Source: Prevotella sp. (GTDB lineage Bacteria > Bacteroidota > Bacteroidia > Bacteroidales > Bacteroidaceae). From it: a DNA stretch of 64,000 bases. The translations under genes were made by a program, and so were the position numbers. The DNA lies in NCBI GenBank assembly GCA_017475265.1, contig JAFVFY010000017.1, forward strand, positions 1 through 64,000. The letters run 5' to 3'. Shown here piece by piece: positions 44,057 through 52,424 of this stretch (position 1 is its first letter; each line of letters opens with the position of its first letter). The notes under the pieces are model-generated. The model made no database searches. It was not told the DNA's origin and saw only the letters and a program-made list of their open reading frames with translations.

Positions 44057-46018
44057 ATGAAACTCAGACTATTGCTCGTACTGCTGGCCTGTGCCATCTC
44101 CCCTTGGCGGACACTAGCGCAGGAACCTGTGTTCAGCCATGAACATGGATTTTATGACGAGCCGTTTGTGTTGACCATAGAGGCTGATGTCGAAGGTACT
44201 GCCACCTTGCGCTATACACTAGATGGCTGCGCCCCCACGGAGAAGAGTGCTGTTTACGACGGTAAGCCGTTGGTTATCAGTGGAACTACCGTTGTGCGGG
44301 CTGCCATCTTCGACGGTGATGTATGCCTCACGCCGGTCACGACGGCTACCTATCTTTTCGTTGAAGACATCCTCAAACAGTCAAACACGCCTGAGGGCTA
44401 CCCGGACACCTGGGGCCGCTACTGCCAGATTAATGGCACAGCAAAGGCCGACTACGAGATGGATCCAGAGATGACCAACGATCCCGTCCTGCGTCCGAAG
44501 ATTATCGAAGGTCTGCAGTCGCTACCCGTAGTGAGCATCGTCACCGACCCCGACAATCTCTTTAGCCATGAGAATGACTCCGTACGTGGCGGCATCTACA
44601 TCTTCACCGGCCCTCCAGTTGGCGATAATACCGGCCACGGATGGACTCGGCCGGCAAGCGTGGAGATTTTTTCTCCTCAATCTTCAATGGTCAATGGTCA
44701 ATCCTCAATGGTCAATGGCCAATGGTCCTGCGGTCTTCGTCTTCATGGTGGCCACGGCCGTCTGCCTGAGAAGAATCCCAAGCACTCTTTCCGCCTTGTG
44801 TTCAAGGAGAAATACGGTCCCAAGACGCTGAAGTACCCGCTCTTCGGCGAAGACGAACCCTCGAAGTTCGACCAACTCATACTGCGCTGTCATTTTGGCA
44901 ACTCTTGGCAACATTGGAAAGAGGACAACCGACAGAAGGCACAGTACACCCGCGACGTATGGGCTCGCCGCATGCAGCGCCGCCTGGGCCGCACCAGTGT
45001 CAACGCCCTCTACGTCAACCTCTTTCTTAACGGCATGTACTGGGGACTCTACAACATTGCCGAGCGCGTCGATGACCAGTTCGGTAAAGACCATATCGGC
45101 GGTGTGAAGGCCGACGTGGACGTCATCAAGATTGAGGAGTCGGGCGGCAACCACCTAGAGGCAGCCCAGGGCAACATAGATTCTTGGAAGCGCGCGACCG
45201 GTCTTGCTGCCATTGTCGGCGGCTCTAGTGTCAATGTTCCCGGTATTCCTGCCGACCTCTCTGCCGACGAAGCCTACAAAGCCCTCAAGGACTCGCTGTT
45301 GGACATCCCCGCCTTCATCGACTACATGCTCATCAACCAGTATGGCGGCAATACCGACTGGGACCATCATAACTGGTATGCTGTGCGTAGTCGTGGTGCC
45401 GACAACAAGGGCTTCCGCATCCTTAGCTGGGATTCGGAAGTCATTGAAGAGAAAGTTAACGAGAACAATCTTGGGAAGAACAATGGCAAGAACTACCCTA
45501 CAGGCATCTTCCATAACCTTTTGCACAACGATGATTTCGCCCGCAGATACGTGCGTCGTGCCAAACAACTGCTTGCTCCCGAAGGTCTGTTGGGTGAGCA
45601 AAGCGTCGTCGAACTATGGGACAGCCTGCATGATGTCATCGCTTCGGCCCTTTACGCTGAGTCTGCCCGCTGGGGCGACTACCGCCGCGACGTACACAAA
45701 TACACCACTAAGGGTCAGCTCTACACCGTAGACGACCACTATGCTGCTGAGCGTAACCGGCTGCTCACGCAGTATTTCCCCTATCGTTCAGACATCGTGC
45801 TCGGTCAGATAACGAGTCTCGTGGATATCGATGATGCTGACATAGAGGGCGATGTCAACGACGATGGTAGTGTTGACGTGGCTGACATCTCGGCCATCAT
45901 CACCGTTATGGCTGGTGGGAGCACGAACGTCTCGTCCACATCAGCTGACGTGAACGGCGACGGCGTTGTGGATGTTGCCGACGTGTCGGCGGTCATCACG
46001 ATTATGGCTTCTGAGTAA
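44057..46018 (+). CDS. CotH-family secreted protein with dockerin domain
   Basis: A 653-residue secreted protein. The signal peptide (LLLVLLACAISPWRTLAQ) is followed by a chitobiase-type beta-sandwich (residues 30-105, TLRYTLDGCAPTEKS). The CotH kinase-like domain spans about 150-560 (PVVSIVTDPDNL, GLRLHGGHGR, ILSWDSE). A two-motif dockerin closes it (GDVNDDGSVDVADISAIIT and DVNGDGVVDVADVSAVIT). CotH proteins are atypical protein kinases of spore coats and cellulosomes; the role here is unknown. Residues 206-223 (SSMVNGQ repeats) come from heptanucleotide DNA at 44673-44726. The 3' end overlaps the GH67 gene end by 17 bp. Confidence 0.88.
   Translation: MKLRLLLVLLACAISPWRTLAQEPVFSHEHGFYDEPFVLTIEADVEGTATLRYTLDGCAPTEKSAVYDGKPLVISGTTVVRAAIFDGDVCLTPVTTATYLFVEDILKQSNTPEGYPDTWGRYCQINGTAKADYEMDPEMTNDPVLRPKIIEGLQSLPVVSIVTDPDNLFSHENDSVRGGIYIFTGPPVGDNTGHGWTRPASVEIFSPQSSMVNGQSSMVNGQWSCGLRLHGGHGRLPEKNPKHSFRLVFKEKYGPKTLKYPLFGEDEPSKFDQLILRCHFGNSWQHWKEDNRQKAQYTRDVWARRMQRRLGRTSVNALYVNLFLNGMYWGLYNIAERVDDQFGKDHIGGVKADVDVIKIEESGGNHLEAAQGNIDSWKRATGLAAIVGGSSVNVPGIPADLSADEAYKALKDSLLDIPAFIDYMLINQYGGNTDWDHHNWYAVRSRGADNKGFRILSWDSEVIEEKVNENNLGKNNGKNYPTGIFHNLLHNDDFARRYVRRAKQLLAPEGLLGEQSVVELWDSLHDVIASALYAESARWGDYRRDVHKYTTKGQLYTVDDHYAAERNRLLTQYFPYRSDIVLGQITSLVDIDDADIEGDVNDDGSVDVADISAIITVMAGGSTNVSSTSADVNGDGVVDVADVSAVITIMASE
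44673..44726. repeat. in-frame heptanucleotide array in the CotH gene
   Basis: TCAATGG-type units, read as SSMVNGQSSMVNGQW; same unit as in the pseudouridine synthase gene. Confidence 0.9.
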
Positions 46019-47816
46019 AAGAGCGGAAATAGGTGGTGCAGACACGCTGCCATTCCTTTGCGTTGAGGAGCTGCTCCTGAAGTTTTGCATTTACTTCGTT
46101 CCACCGTTGCTGGTCGATGCAAGGTTTTTCCTCCTGCCAGATGCGGATGAAGTCCTCCACTTCGTTCACTCCCCGCTGGTAGCGGAACTCCATTTCCTCC
46201 ATGACGGTGCGCCCGCTGCTCAGGCGGCGCGTCCAGGGTACGCGGTGGAACCACAACAGGAGGTTCTCCGGACAGGTGTTCACATCCTCGTAGAGTGAGC
46301 GGAAAGGTTCACGATACTGTCCCGTAGCACCGCTGCCCGTTGCCATCGTGCGGTCGAAGCCAATGCCCAGCGAGTCGGCCTTGTGGTAATAGACGGGGCA
46401 CCACTCTATCGGATAGCGGGCAATGAAGCCGTCGGGCTCAGGGCCGTAGTGGTGGTCGAACTTAAAGATATGATGCAGACCTATCGGCATCATGTAGTCT
46501 ACACAGGCCTCGCGCGAACGAAGCATCATGCTGATTAATTGATGATTAACCATTGAACAATTGCCCTCCGCAGGGTCAATGGTCAATGTCTGTTTAATCC
46601 ATTCCTCAGCAATCTCCCTTGACGTCAGCTGTGGGTTCCAGGCCAGGCGACCGAAGGCGTACCAGTTGGCTTGGGCGAAGTGGTGGCCGCACCAGTTGCG
46701 GTCGAGTCCGATGTTCGACACGCCGGCGATACCCACAAGATTCTTCACACCATCCGACGCGCCTATTCCTACGTTCTGGAAGAACTCCTTCCACATCGGA
46801 GCCAGATAAACCAGATGCGTGCTATGACCCAGGTACTCCTGCGTTATCTGCAGTTCGGCCATCTGCTGCGTGTTCTTCATCTGGTCGAAGATGGGAGCGT
46901 GAGGCTCACGTGGCTGGAAGTCCAGCGGGCCGTTCTTCGACTGAAGGATGACGTTCGGGCGGAACTGCCCGTCCAACTCGGCAAACTCCGAGACGGCTTG
47001 CTTTACACGGTCTTCACCCTTATGCTTGGCACCGTAGACAAACGATCGCCACATCACGATGCCGCCATAGGGCTGCAGCGCGTCGGCGAGCATGTTGGCA
47101 CCGTCGGCATGAGTGCGTCCGTAGTCGAAGGGACCGGGCTGTCCCTCGCTGTTGGCCTTCACCAGGAAACCGCCGAAGTCAGGAATCAGCTTGTAAATTT
47201 CCCGAGCCTTAGCCTTCCACCAACGCTGCACCTGTGGGTTCAACGGGTCGGCGGTCTCTGTGTCGCCAAGTGCCTTGGGCGAGCCGAAGTTCACCGACAG
47301 ATAAACCCTCACACCCCAGGGGCGCAGTTGGTCGGCAATCGTCTTCACGCTGTCCAGATAGACGGCAGTGAGCATCTTCGGCGAGGCGTTCACATTGTTC
47401 AGTACCGAGCCGTTGATGCCAATGGAGGCCAGGGCTTCACCGTATTCTTTGATGAGTGAGAGATTTCCATTATTCATCCAAAAGACGCTCTTTCCGGCAT
47501 ATCCTCGCTCGATACTGCCGTCGAGGTTGTCCCAGTGGTTAATGATTCGATACTTGAACGCGGGATGGCTCTCGCCCTGTTCGCCGCGCATCAGGGCATA
47601 GCGCCCGTAGAGCAGTCCCTGTTCCGTGCGGGCCTCCACGAGGCGACCGGTAATGCGGTAGCCGTCGTCGGCGGGCATGGTGCTGTCAATACGCGTGGTG
47701 ATGTCGGTAGGCATTTCACCCCTGAGCCACAGACGGTGGCCGTCTTCGGCAAAGGCCGATATGGGTGTAAACAAACATAGAAATGCCAGGATGCTGAGTG
47801 CTGATATTGTCTTCAT
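46002..47816 (-). CDS. GH67 alpha-glucuronidase
   Basis: A 604-residue exported or periplasmic glycoside hydrolase removing (4-O-methyl)glucuronic acid from the non-reducing end of xylo-oligosaccharides. Signal peptide residues 1-23. The N-terminal domain and TIM barrel carry the family sequences INHWDNLDGSIERGYAGKS, YLSVNFGSPK and FLVKANSEGQPGPFDYGRTH (acidic active-site region). The C-terminal helical domain includes IGLHHIFKFDHHYGPEP. Residues 410-429 (DPAEGNCSMVNHQLI) derive from a heptanucleotide repeat at 46531-46588, an in-frame insertion between barrel and C-domain. Own promoter at 47842-47873. Confidence 0.94.
   Translation of the reverse strand: MKTISALSILAFLCLFTPISAFAEDGHRLWLRGEMPTDITTRIDSTMPADDGYRITGRLVEARTEQGLLYGRYALMRGEQGESHPAFKYRIINHWDNLDGSIERGYAGKSVFWMNNGNLSLIKEYGEALASIGINGSVLNNVNASPKMLTAVYLDSVKTIADQLRPWGVRVYLSVNFGSPKALGDTETADPLNPQVQRWWKAKAREIYKLIPDFGGFLVKANSEGQPGPFDYGRTHADGANMLADALQPYGGIVMWRSFVYGAKHKGEDRVKQAVSEFAELDGQFRPNVILQSKNGPLDFQPREPHAPIFDQMKNTQQMAELQITQEYLGHSTHLVYLAPMWKEFFQNVGIGASDGVKNLVGIAGVSNIGLDRNWCGHHFAQANWYAFGRLAWNPQLTSREIAEEWIKQTLTIDPAEGNCSMVNHQLISMMLRSREACVDYMMPIGLHHIFKFDHHYGPEPDGFIARYPIEWCPVYYHKADSLGIGFDRTMATGSGATGQYREPFRSLYEDVNTCPENLLLWFHRVPWTRRLSSGRTVMEEMEFRYQRGVNEVEDFIRIWQEEKPCIDQQRWNEVNAKLQEQLLNAKEWQRVCTTYFRSFTQKP
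46531..46588. repeat. in-frame heptanucleotide repeat in GH67
   Basis: Degenerate CCATTGA/TCAATGG units flank a CCCTCCGCAGGG near-palindrome; translated on the minus strand as part of residues 410-429. Confidence 0.75.
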
Positions 47817-47841
47817 AGCTTGTAAGGTGATTTTAACGGTG

Positions 47842-47873
47842 CAAAGATACTACATTTATATGAACTGAACAAA
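47842..47873 (-). promoter_or_regulatory. promoter of GH67
   Basis: Minus strand TTTG (47873-47870), 20 bp, TATCTTTG (47849-47842), about 26 bp before the start. Confidence 0.82.
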
Positions 47874-47912
47874 AAAATATCGGCAAATGGCGGTTTTCCG
47901 TTCTTTTTTTGT

Positions 47913-47920
47913 TACCTTTG
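47913..47920 (+). promoter_or_regulatory. -7 box of the DUF1593 gene
   Basis: TACCTTTG 24 bp before ATG 47945; no good -33 element. It lies back to back with the GH67 promoter. Confidence 0.6.
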
Positions 47921-47944
47921 CACCCTCACGAAATCCTAAAGCCC

Positions 47945-49345
47945 ATGATGAATAGATTAGCTCTGATTGTGACGGTGCTGCTGGCTATCCTTGTAGCAAG
48001 CCCCGCCAAGGGAAAGGAGACAAAGCTGAAGCCGCGTCTCGTAGTGTTTACAGACATTGCTCCTGCCGATGTCGAACCTGATGACATGGAGTCGATGGTG
48101 AGGCTGATGGCCTACGCCGACTGTTTCGAGATAGAGGCGCTGATTACCTCTGTGGGGTGGAACTGTGACCCTTATCCTGTGGAGTGGAAGGCATATCTGA
48201 CACGTGTCATCGAGGCCTACCGCAAGGATGTGTCCCGGCTGATGAGGCGTTCTGGACAGAAGGGCTTTCTACCCCTGGAACAAGAGGACACTAAGCAAAA
48301 GATGGGTTACTGGCCCAGTGCCGACTATCTGACGCAGCGTGCCGTGATGGGCAGCGTGAATGGCGGCATCAAGGCCATCGGTGAGAATAACGACTCGCCG
48401 GGCAGCGCACTTCTTATTCGTCTGGCCGACGAGGACGACCCCCGGCCTATCTATGTGGCGGCATGGGGCGGTGCCAACACATTGGCACAGGCTATCTGGC
48501 GGGTGAAGCAGACACGCACAGCCGACGAGTTTCGCCGTTTTGTACGCAAGTTTCGAATCTATACCATCACCGACCAGGACATGGCCTACAACAATCGGAT
48601 GAACCGTGCCTATAGCTCGCACATGTGGCTGCGGCAAGAGTTTGCCGACGACTTGCAGTTCGTCTGGGACGAGGGTGCTTGGCAGGAGCAATGTGAACTG
48701 GGAAAGCGCCACTGGCAACAGCACAAGGACAACATTCAGGGTCATGGGGTTTTGGGCGGCGAATATCCTGACTACAAATGGGGTGTGGAGGGTGACACGC
48801 CGAGCTTTCTCTATGTGATGCCCAATGGCCTCAGCGACCCGGAACAGCCAGTACAGGCGGGATGGGCAGGCTATCACGAGCGCGGCATCAGCCCCGACTC
48901 GCTGACCACGGCCTGGAACAGCTGGCAGGAACCCGTGCGCAGCATCTCCGTAGGCTACAAGCAGCGTTTCTATCCCGACGAGCTCAACGACTTCATGGCT
49001 CGCATGCAATGGGCTGCCGAGGGGCGCGGCAACAAGAATCCACAGGTGGTCGTCAATAGTCAGAAAGGCTTGTCGCCCATCCTGGTCAAGGCGAAGCCCG
49101 GACAGGTAGTCCGTCTCGACGCGTCGCGCTCTTCCGACCCTGACGGCGATGCCCTTTCCTTCGTCTGGTGGCAGCAGCCCGAAATCGGCGACATGCGTCT
49201 CTCCATCGACGGCGCTAATCAGGCAAAGGCCTCAATCCTTATCCCTGCCAATGCCAAGGGAAAGACGTTCCATATCATCTGCGAAGTCCACGACAATGAT
49301 CCCTTCCACCTCGTGGCATATCGCAGGGTCATCATCACTATCTAG
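47945..49345 (+). CDS. DUF1593 nucleoside-hydrolase-like secreted protein (Sde182-type)
   Basis: A 466-residue secreted protein. Signal peptide (LALIVTVLLAILVASPAKG) is followed by a nucleoside-hydrolase-like domain (residues 28-340) whose metal-site pattern is FTDIAPADVEPDDMESMVRL. The C-terminal beta-sandwich contains VRLDASRSSDPDGDALSFVW, a cadherin/PKD-like calcium-binding strand set. The family includes Sde182, annotated as cellulose-binding; enzymatic activity is unproven. Its position between GH67 and GH115 suggests a role in plant polysaccharide use. The ATG at 47948 is an alternative. Confidence 0.88.
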   Translation: MMNRLALIVTVLLAILVASPAKGKETKLKPRLVVFTDIAPADVEPDDMESMVRLMAYADCFEIEALITSVGWNCDPYPVEWKAYLTRVIEAYRKDVSRLMRRSGQKGFLPLEQEDTKQKMGYWPSADYLTQRAVMGSVNGGIKAIGENNDSPGSALLIRLADEDDPRPIYVAAWGGANTLAQAIWRVKQTRTADEFRRFVRKFRIYTITDQDMAYNNRMNRAYSSHMWLRQEFADDLQFVWDEGAWQEQCELGKRHWQQHKDNIQGHGVLGGEYPDYKWGVEGDTPSFLYVMPNGLSDPEQPVQAGWAGYHERGISPDSLTTAWNSWQEPVRSISVGYKQRFYPDELNDFMARMQWAAEGRGNKNPQVVVNSQKGLSPILVKAKPGQVVRLDASRSSDPDGDALSFVWWQQPEIGDMRLSIDGANQAKASILIPANAKGKTFHIICEVHDNDPFHLVAYRRVIITI

Positions 49346-49351
49346 CTTGGA

Positions 49352-51979
49352 TTATTTTGTCCTTGTGTGGTTGCTCTCGTCCATGAAAAGGTAGGACGGC
49401 ATATAGCCTCCGAAGTCTACTACTATCTTCTCGAATACAATGCCGGGATGGCGGGGATGGAGGGTAAGCTCTTGAATCTTGGCGGCTTTGCTGACGGGAA
49501 GGGTGACGACCTTCTCCACGATGCGACGGGCCACGGCGGGATAGTATTCGGAATACATATAGGGCTGACGGTCTACGAGCGTCTTGTTGAAGTTCACCAC
49601 CTGAGGTTCGGAGCCGTTGAGGCTGACGGTATATTCAAATCCGCCGACGTTGAGGAAGTCGAGGGTAGACTTCACGATGATGTGTACCTTCACGGAGTCA
49701 AGGGGCGAGGTGTTTGAGTCGGGTAGGGTGAAACGGTAGGTGAGGGTGGCATCGCCGACAGGCTCGGTGTAGGGCGTGAGGGCGACGGCGCTGCGGGTGC
49801 GGCCATAGTAAGGATAGACCGTCCAGAAGGTGCCCTCTGGTGCTTCAGTCTTGAAGAAGTGCTCGGCCTCCATAGAAATGTAGCCGTTGTTAGGAGTGAA
49901 GGTGTAGCCGCCCTCGTTGGCAGAACCAACGGGCACAGTGGTGGTGCGGGGTAGCATCTCGTGGGGGAAGTTGTCGTTCCATGAGCGGTAGCCGATGTGC
50001 TTCTGCGTCATCATGCCTTTCCATTTTCCTCCGGCGATGTCTGTGTTATAGGCGGCGCAGAGCAGGGAGTCGCGGTGGAAGCATTGTGCCACGCGGTCGG
50101 CCCAGAGGTTGGCATCGGGGTCGTTGCTCTTGGCCAGATGCTGGTTCATGGCCTGGGCGTAGTACATATCATAGAGGTTGGCCATCGCCTGTACGGGGAA
50201 GAGAATCAGTTGACGGTAGAAGTCGCGGGCCTCCGCGGGAATCTCTTCGTAGAGGCGCAGGGCGCGAAGCTCTAAGCGTTGGTAGTCGTCGGCCACCTGC
50301 TTCCACTCGCCTGTCTCCACGTTGTAGGTGCGGGCGTCGAGCATCTCGGGGGTGACGCGGGCCATGTACTTGCAGTTCAGGTTGTAGATGTCGGCGGCCT
50401 CGGCAGCTATAGTAGGCCACGCTTCCCAGCGTGGCAGCACCGAAGAGGGATTGTCACGCTGGGAAGCGTGACCTACTATGGAAGCGAAGAAGCGGCGGGT
50501 GTGGTCGGTGACGTTCTGCTGGGTGTACTCCTTGGGGTTCCAGGCCATATCCATAAAGAGCTGAATGGGGTACTCCATAGGCTTGAGATCACCGACATTA
50601 AGAATCCACATACGCTGTATGCCGAAGTCGTAAGCCAGGGAGAGCTGCTCGAACATTTGTTGCGTCTGGGTGACATTGAGCCACTTCGTGTTGCGGGGAG
50701 CACCCACGTAATCCACGTGATAATAGATGCCCCATCCACCCTTGCGGCTGCGCTCAGCGGCGGTGGGCACACGGCGAATGTCACCCCAGTTGTCGTCGCT
50801 GATAAGAATCATCACGTCATCGGGCACGCGAAGGCCGGCATCGTAGTAGTCCTGTACCTCTTTATATAATGCCCACACCTGCGTGGTCTTCGCGGCGGGC
50901 TTCCCTGTCACGTCCTTGATAATCTTGCGCTGGTTGTTGATGATGCACTCCATGAGTTGCGTGTCGGCCTTGTCGCTCATGGCCTCGTCGCCGTCGCCGC
51001 GCATACCGATGGTCACCATGTCCTCGGTGCCCTTCATGCGCTCGATGCCCTCACGGAAGAACTGGTCGAGCTTCGCCTGGTTTGTCTGGTAGTTCCAGGC
51101 TCCCCACTCGCGACGGTGGCGGGCATACTCCTGGTGGTTACGCGCCATCGGCTCATGGTGCGAGGTGCCCATGATGACGCCCATGCGGTCGGCGGTCTTG
51201 CCGTTCTCGGGGTCGTCGGCATAGAAGGCCCATCCCCACATGGCGGGCCAGAGCATGTTTCCTTTAAGACGGAGAATCAGCTCGAATACCTTCTCGTAGA
51301 AGCGGTGGTCGCCATAGTCGGTGCCCCAGGTGTTCTTCACCCAAGAGGTGAGGCAGGGGGCCTCGTCGTTAAGGAAGAGTCCTCGGAACTCCACAGCGGG
51401 TTCGTCGTCGGTATAGGTGCCGGGCAAAAAGAAAGCCTCGTCGTGACGTGCTATGGGAGCATCGGCCCACCAGTACCAAGGCGAGACGCCCAGCTGGCGG
51501 CTCAGCTCGTAGATGCCGTAGATAGTGCCTCGGCGGTCGCTGCCAGCGATAACGATGGTGGGATTTGAGGTTTGAGAGTTGAGAGTTGAGAGTTGAATGT
51601 CGGTAATGATGAACTTCTCGCGCTTGCCTTTCAGGTCAGATAAAATATTAACTGATTTACGATTTGCGATTTCATCGATGACGGGATTCTTGCCGAGGGT
51701 GCCAATAAGGATGGTCGGGGATTGCAAATCCCCTCCAACAGATTGCAAATTCCCTTCAACAACAGATAGGGTAGGGGCTTTCCCCAAGACCCGCTCCATA
51801 TCGGCCTGGAGGTTGCGGATGGCAATCTTCACGCCCTCGTCGTCGTTGTCACTATAGCCGATGGTAGCATTGACGAGGCTGACTGCTCCCGGCTGTTGGG
51901 AAAAACTGATGAACTGCTCTGCGGCTGAGAGCATAGACATTTGCAGCAAAGCAAACAAGGAAAGAATGAGTCGTTTCAT
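49352..51979 (-). CDS. GH115 xylan alpha-1,2-glucuronidase
   Basis: An 875-residue exported enzyme removing glucuronic acid from internal and terminal positions of xylan. Signal peptide residues 1-19. An N-terminal GH20-like domain (TIYGIYELSRQLGVSPWYWWAD) precedes the TIM barrel (LFLNDEAPCLTSW, RLKGNMLWPAMWGWAF, TSHHEPM), a helical domain and a C-terminal beta domain. Three in-frame repeat insertions exist: residues 76-88 (GNLQSVGGDLQS), 128-140 (heptanucleotides, QLSTLNSQTSN) and 501-524 (a palindrome). All conserved blocks remain open. It is convergent with DUF1593, 6 bp apart. A TAATTTTG box (52005-51998, minus) lies upstream. Confidence 0.93.
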   Translation of the reverse strand: MKRLILSLFALLQMSMLSAAEQFISFSQQPGAVSLVNATIGYSDNDDEGVKIAIRNLQADMERVLGKAPTLSVVEGNLQSVGGDLQSPTILIGTLGKNPVIDEIANRKSVNILSDLKGKREKFIITDIQLSTLNSQTSNPTIVIAGSDRRGTIYGIYELSRQLGVSPWYWWADAPIARHDEAFFLPGTYTDDEPAVEFRGLFLNDEAPCLTSWVKNTWGTDYGDHRFYEKVFELILRLKGNMLWPAMWGWAFYADDPENGKTADRMGVIMGTSHHEPMARNHQEYARHRREWGAWNYQTNQAKLDQFFREGIERMKGTEDMVTIGMRGDGDEAMSDKADTQLMECIINNQRKIIKDVTGKPAAKTTQVWALYKEVQDYYDAGLRVPDDVMILISDDNWGDIRRVPTAAERSRKGGWGIYYHVDYVGAPRNTKWLNVTQTQQMFEQLSLAYDFGIQRMWILNVGDLKPMEYPIQLFMDMAWNPKEYTQQNVTDHTRRFFASIVGHASQRDNPSSVLPRWEAWPTIAAEAADIYNLNCKYMARVTPEMLDARTYNVETGEWKQVADDYQRLELRALRLYEEIPAEARDFYRQLILFPVQAMANLYDMYYAQAMNQHLAKSNDPDANLWADRVAQCFHRDSLLCAAYNTDIAGGKWKGMMTQKHIGYRSWNDNFPHEMLPRTTTVPVGSANEGGYTFTPNNGYISMEAEHFFKTEAPEGTFWTVYPYYGRTRSAVALTPYTEPVGDATLTYRFTLPDSNTSPLDSVKVHIIVKSTLDFLNVGGFEYTVSLNGSEPQVVNFNKTLVDRQPYMYSEYYPAVARRIVEKVVTLPVSKAAKIQELTLHPRHPGIVFEKIVVDFGGYMPSYLFMDESNHTRTK
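50409..50479. repeat. 71-bp palindromic element inside the GH115 gene
   Basis: 25-bp arms (50409-50433 and 50455-50479) match at 24 of 25 positions around a 21-bp loop. On the gene strand it encodes VGHASQRDNPSSVLPRWEAW within the protein. Confidence 0.92.
51561..51597. repeat. in-frame heptanucleotide array in GH115
   Basis: TTGAGAG units with period 7, read on the minus strand as QLSTLNSQTSN. Confidence 0.88.
51717..51754. repeat. GGATTTGCAATCC element, doubled, inside GH115
   Basis: A near-palindrome GGGGATTGCAAATCCCC and a second partial copy, read as GNLQSVGGDLQS. A 15-of-17 match lies at 4864-4880 in the M23 peptidase gene. Confidence 0.75.
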
Positions 51980-52057
51980 ATATCTCGGAGTTTGCTGCAA
52001 AATTAGTGAGTATTCACCATATAGGTTTTCACTCACGTATCAAATAGTTAAGCAAAA

Positions 52058-52089
52058 ATTGCACAGGTCGGAATTAATGACTACCTTTG
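52058..52089 (+). promoter_or_regulatory. promoter of the DUF4491 gene
   Basis: ATTG (52058-52061), 20 bp, TACCTTTG (52082-52089), 28 bp before the ATG. Confidence 0.7.
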
Positions 52090-52117
52090 CACCCAGTAAT
52101 GTTAAACCCCTGAAACT

Positions 52118-52417
52118 ATGTACTTCACAGGTATCATCATCGCCATCATGACCTTTCTCACCATAGGCATTTGGCATCCCATCGTCATCAAGACGGAATA
52201 TTACTGGGGAACCCGTCCCTGGATTCTCTATCTGCTCGTAGGCATCTGCTGCTGCGTGGCAGCCCTGTTCATCGCTAACGTCTACCTCTCGTCGTTCCTC
52301 GGCGTCTTTGGAGCTTCTGCCCTTTGGGGCATCGGCGAACTGTTCTCACAGAAGAAACGCGTAGAGAAGGGTTGGTTCCCGAAGAATCCCAAGCGCAAGG
52401 ACTATATATCCTTGTAG
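52118..52417 (+). CDS. DUF4491 small membrane protein
   Basis: A 99-residue inner-membrane protein with three hydrophobic segments (GIIIAIMTFLTIGIW, ILYLLVGICCCVAALFI, SSFLGVFGASALWGIGELF) and a basic C-terminal tail. The order and the motif GASALWGIGELFSQKKRVEKGWF match DUF4491, found across Bacteroidales and Clostridia; function unknown. Monocistronic with its own promoter, divergent from GH115 and convergent with the S41 gene. Confidence 0.85.
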   Translation: MYFTGIIIAIMTFLTIGIWHPIVIKTEYYWGTRPWILYLLVGICCCVAALFIANVYLSSFLGVFGASALWGIGELFSQKKRVEKGWFPKNPKRKDYISL

Positions 52418-52424
52418 GTATCCT

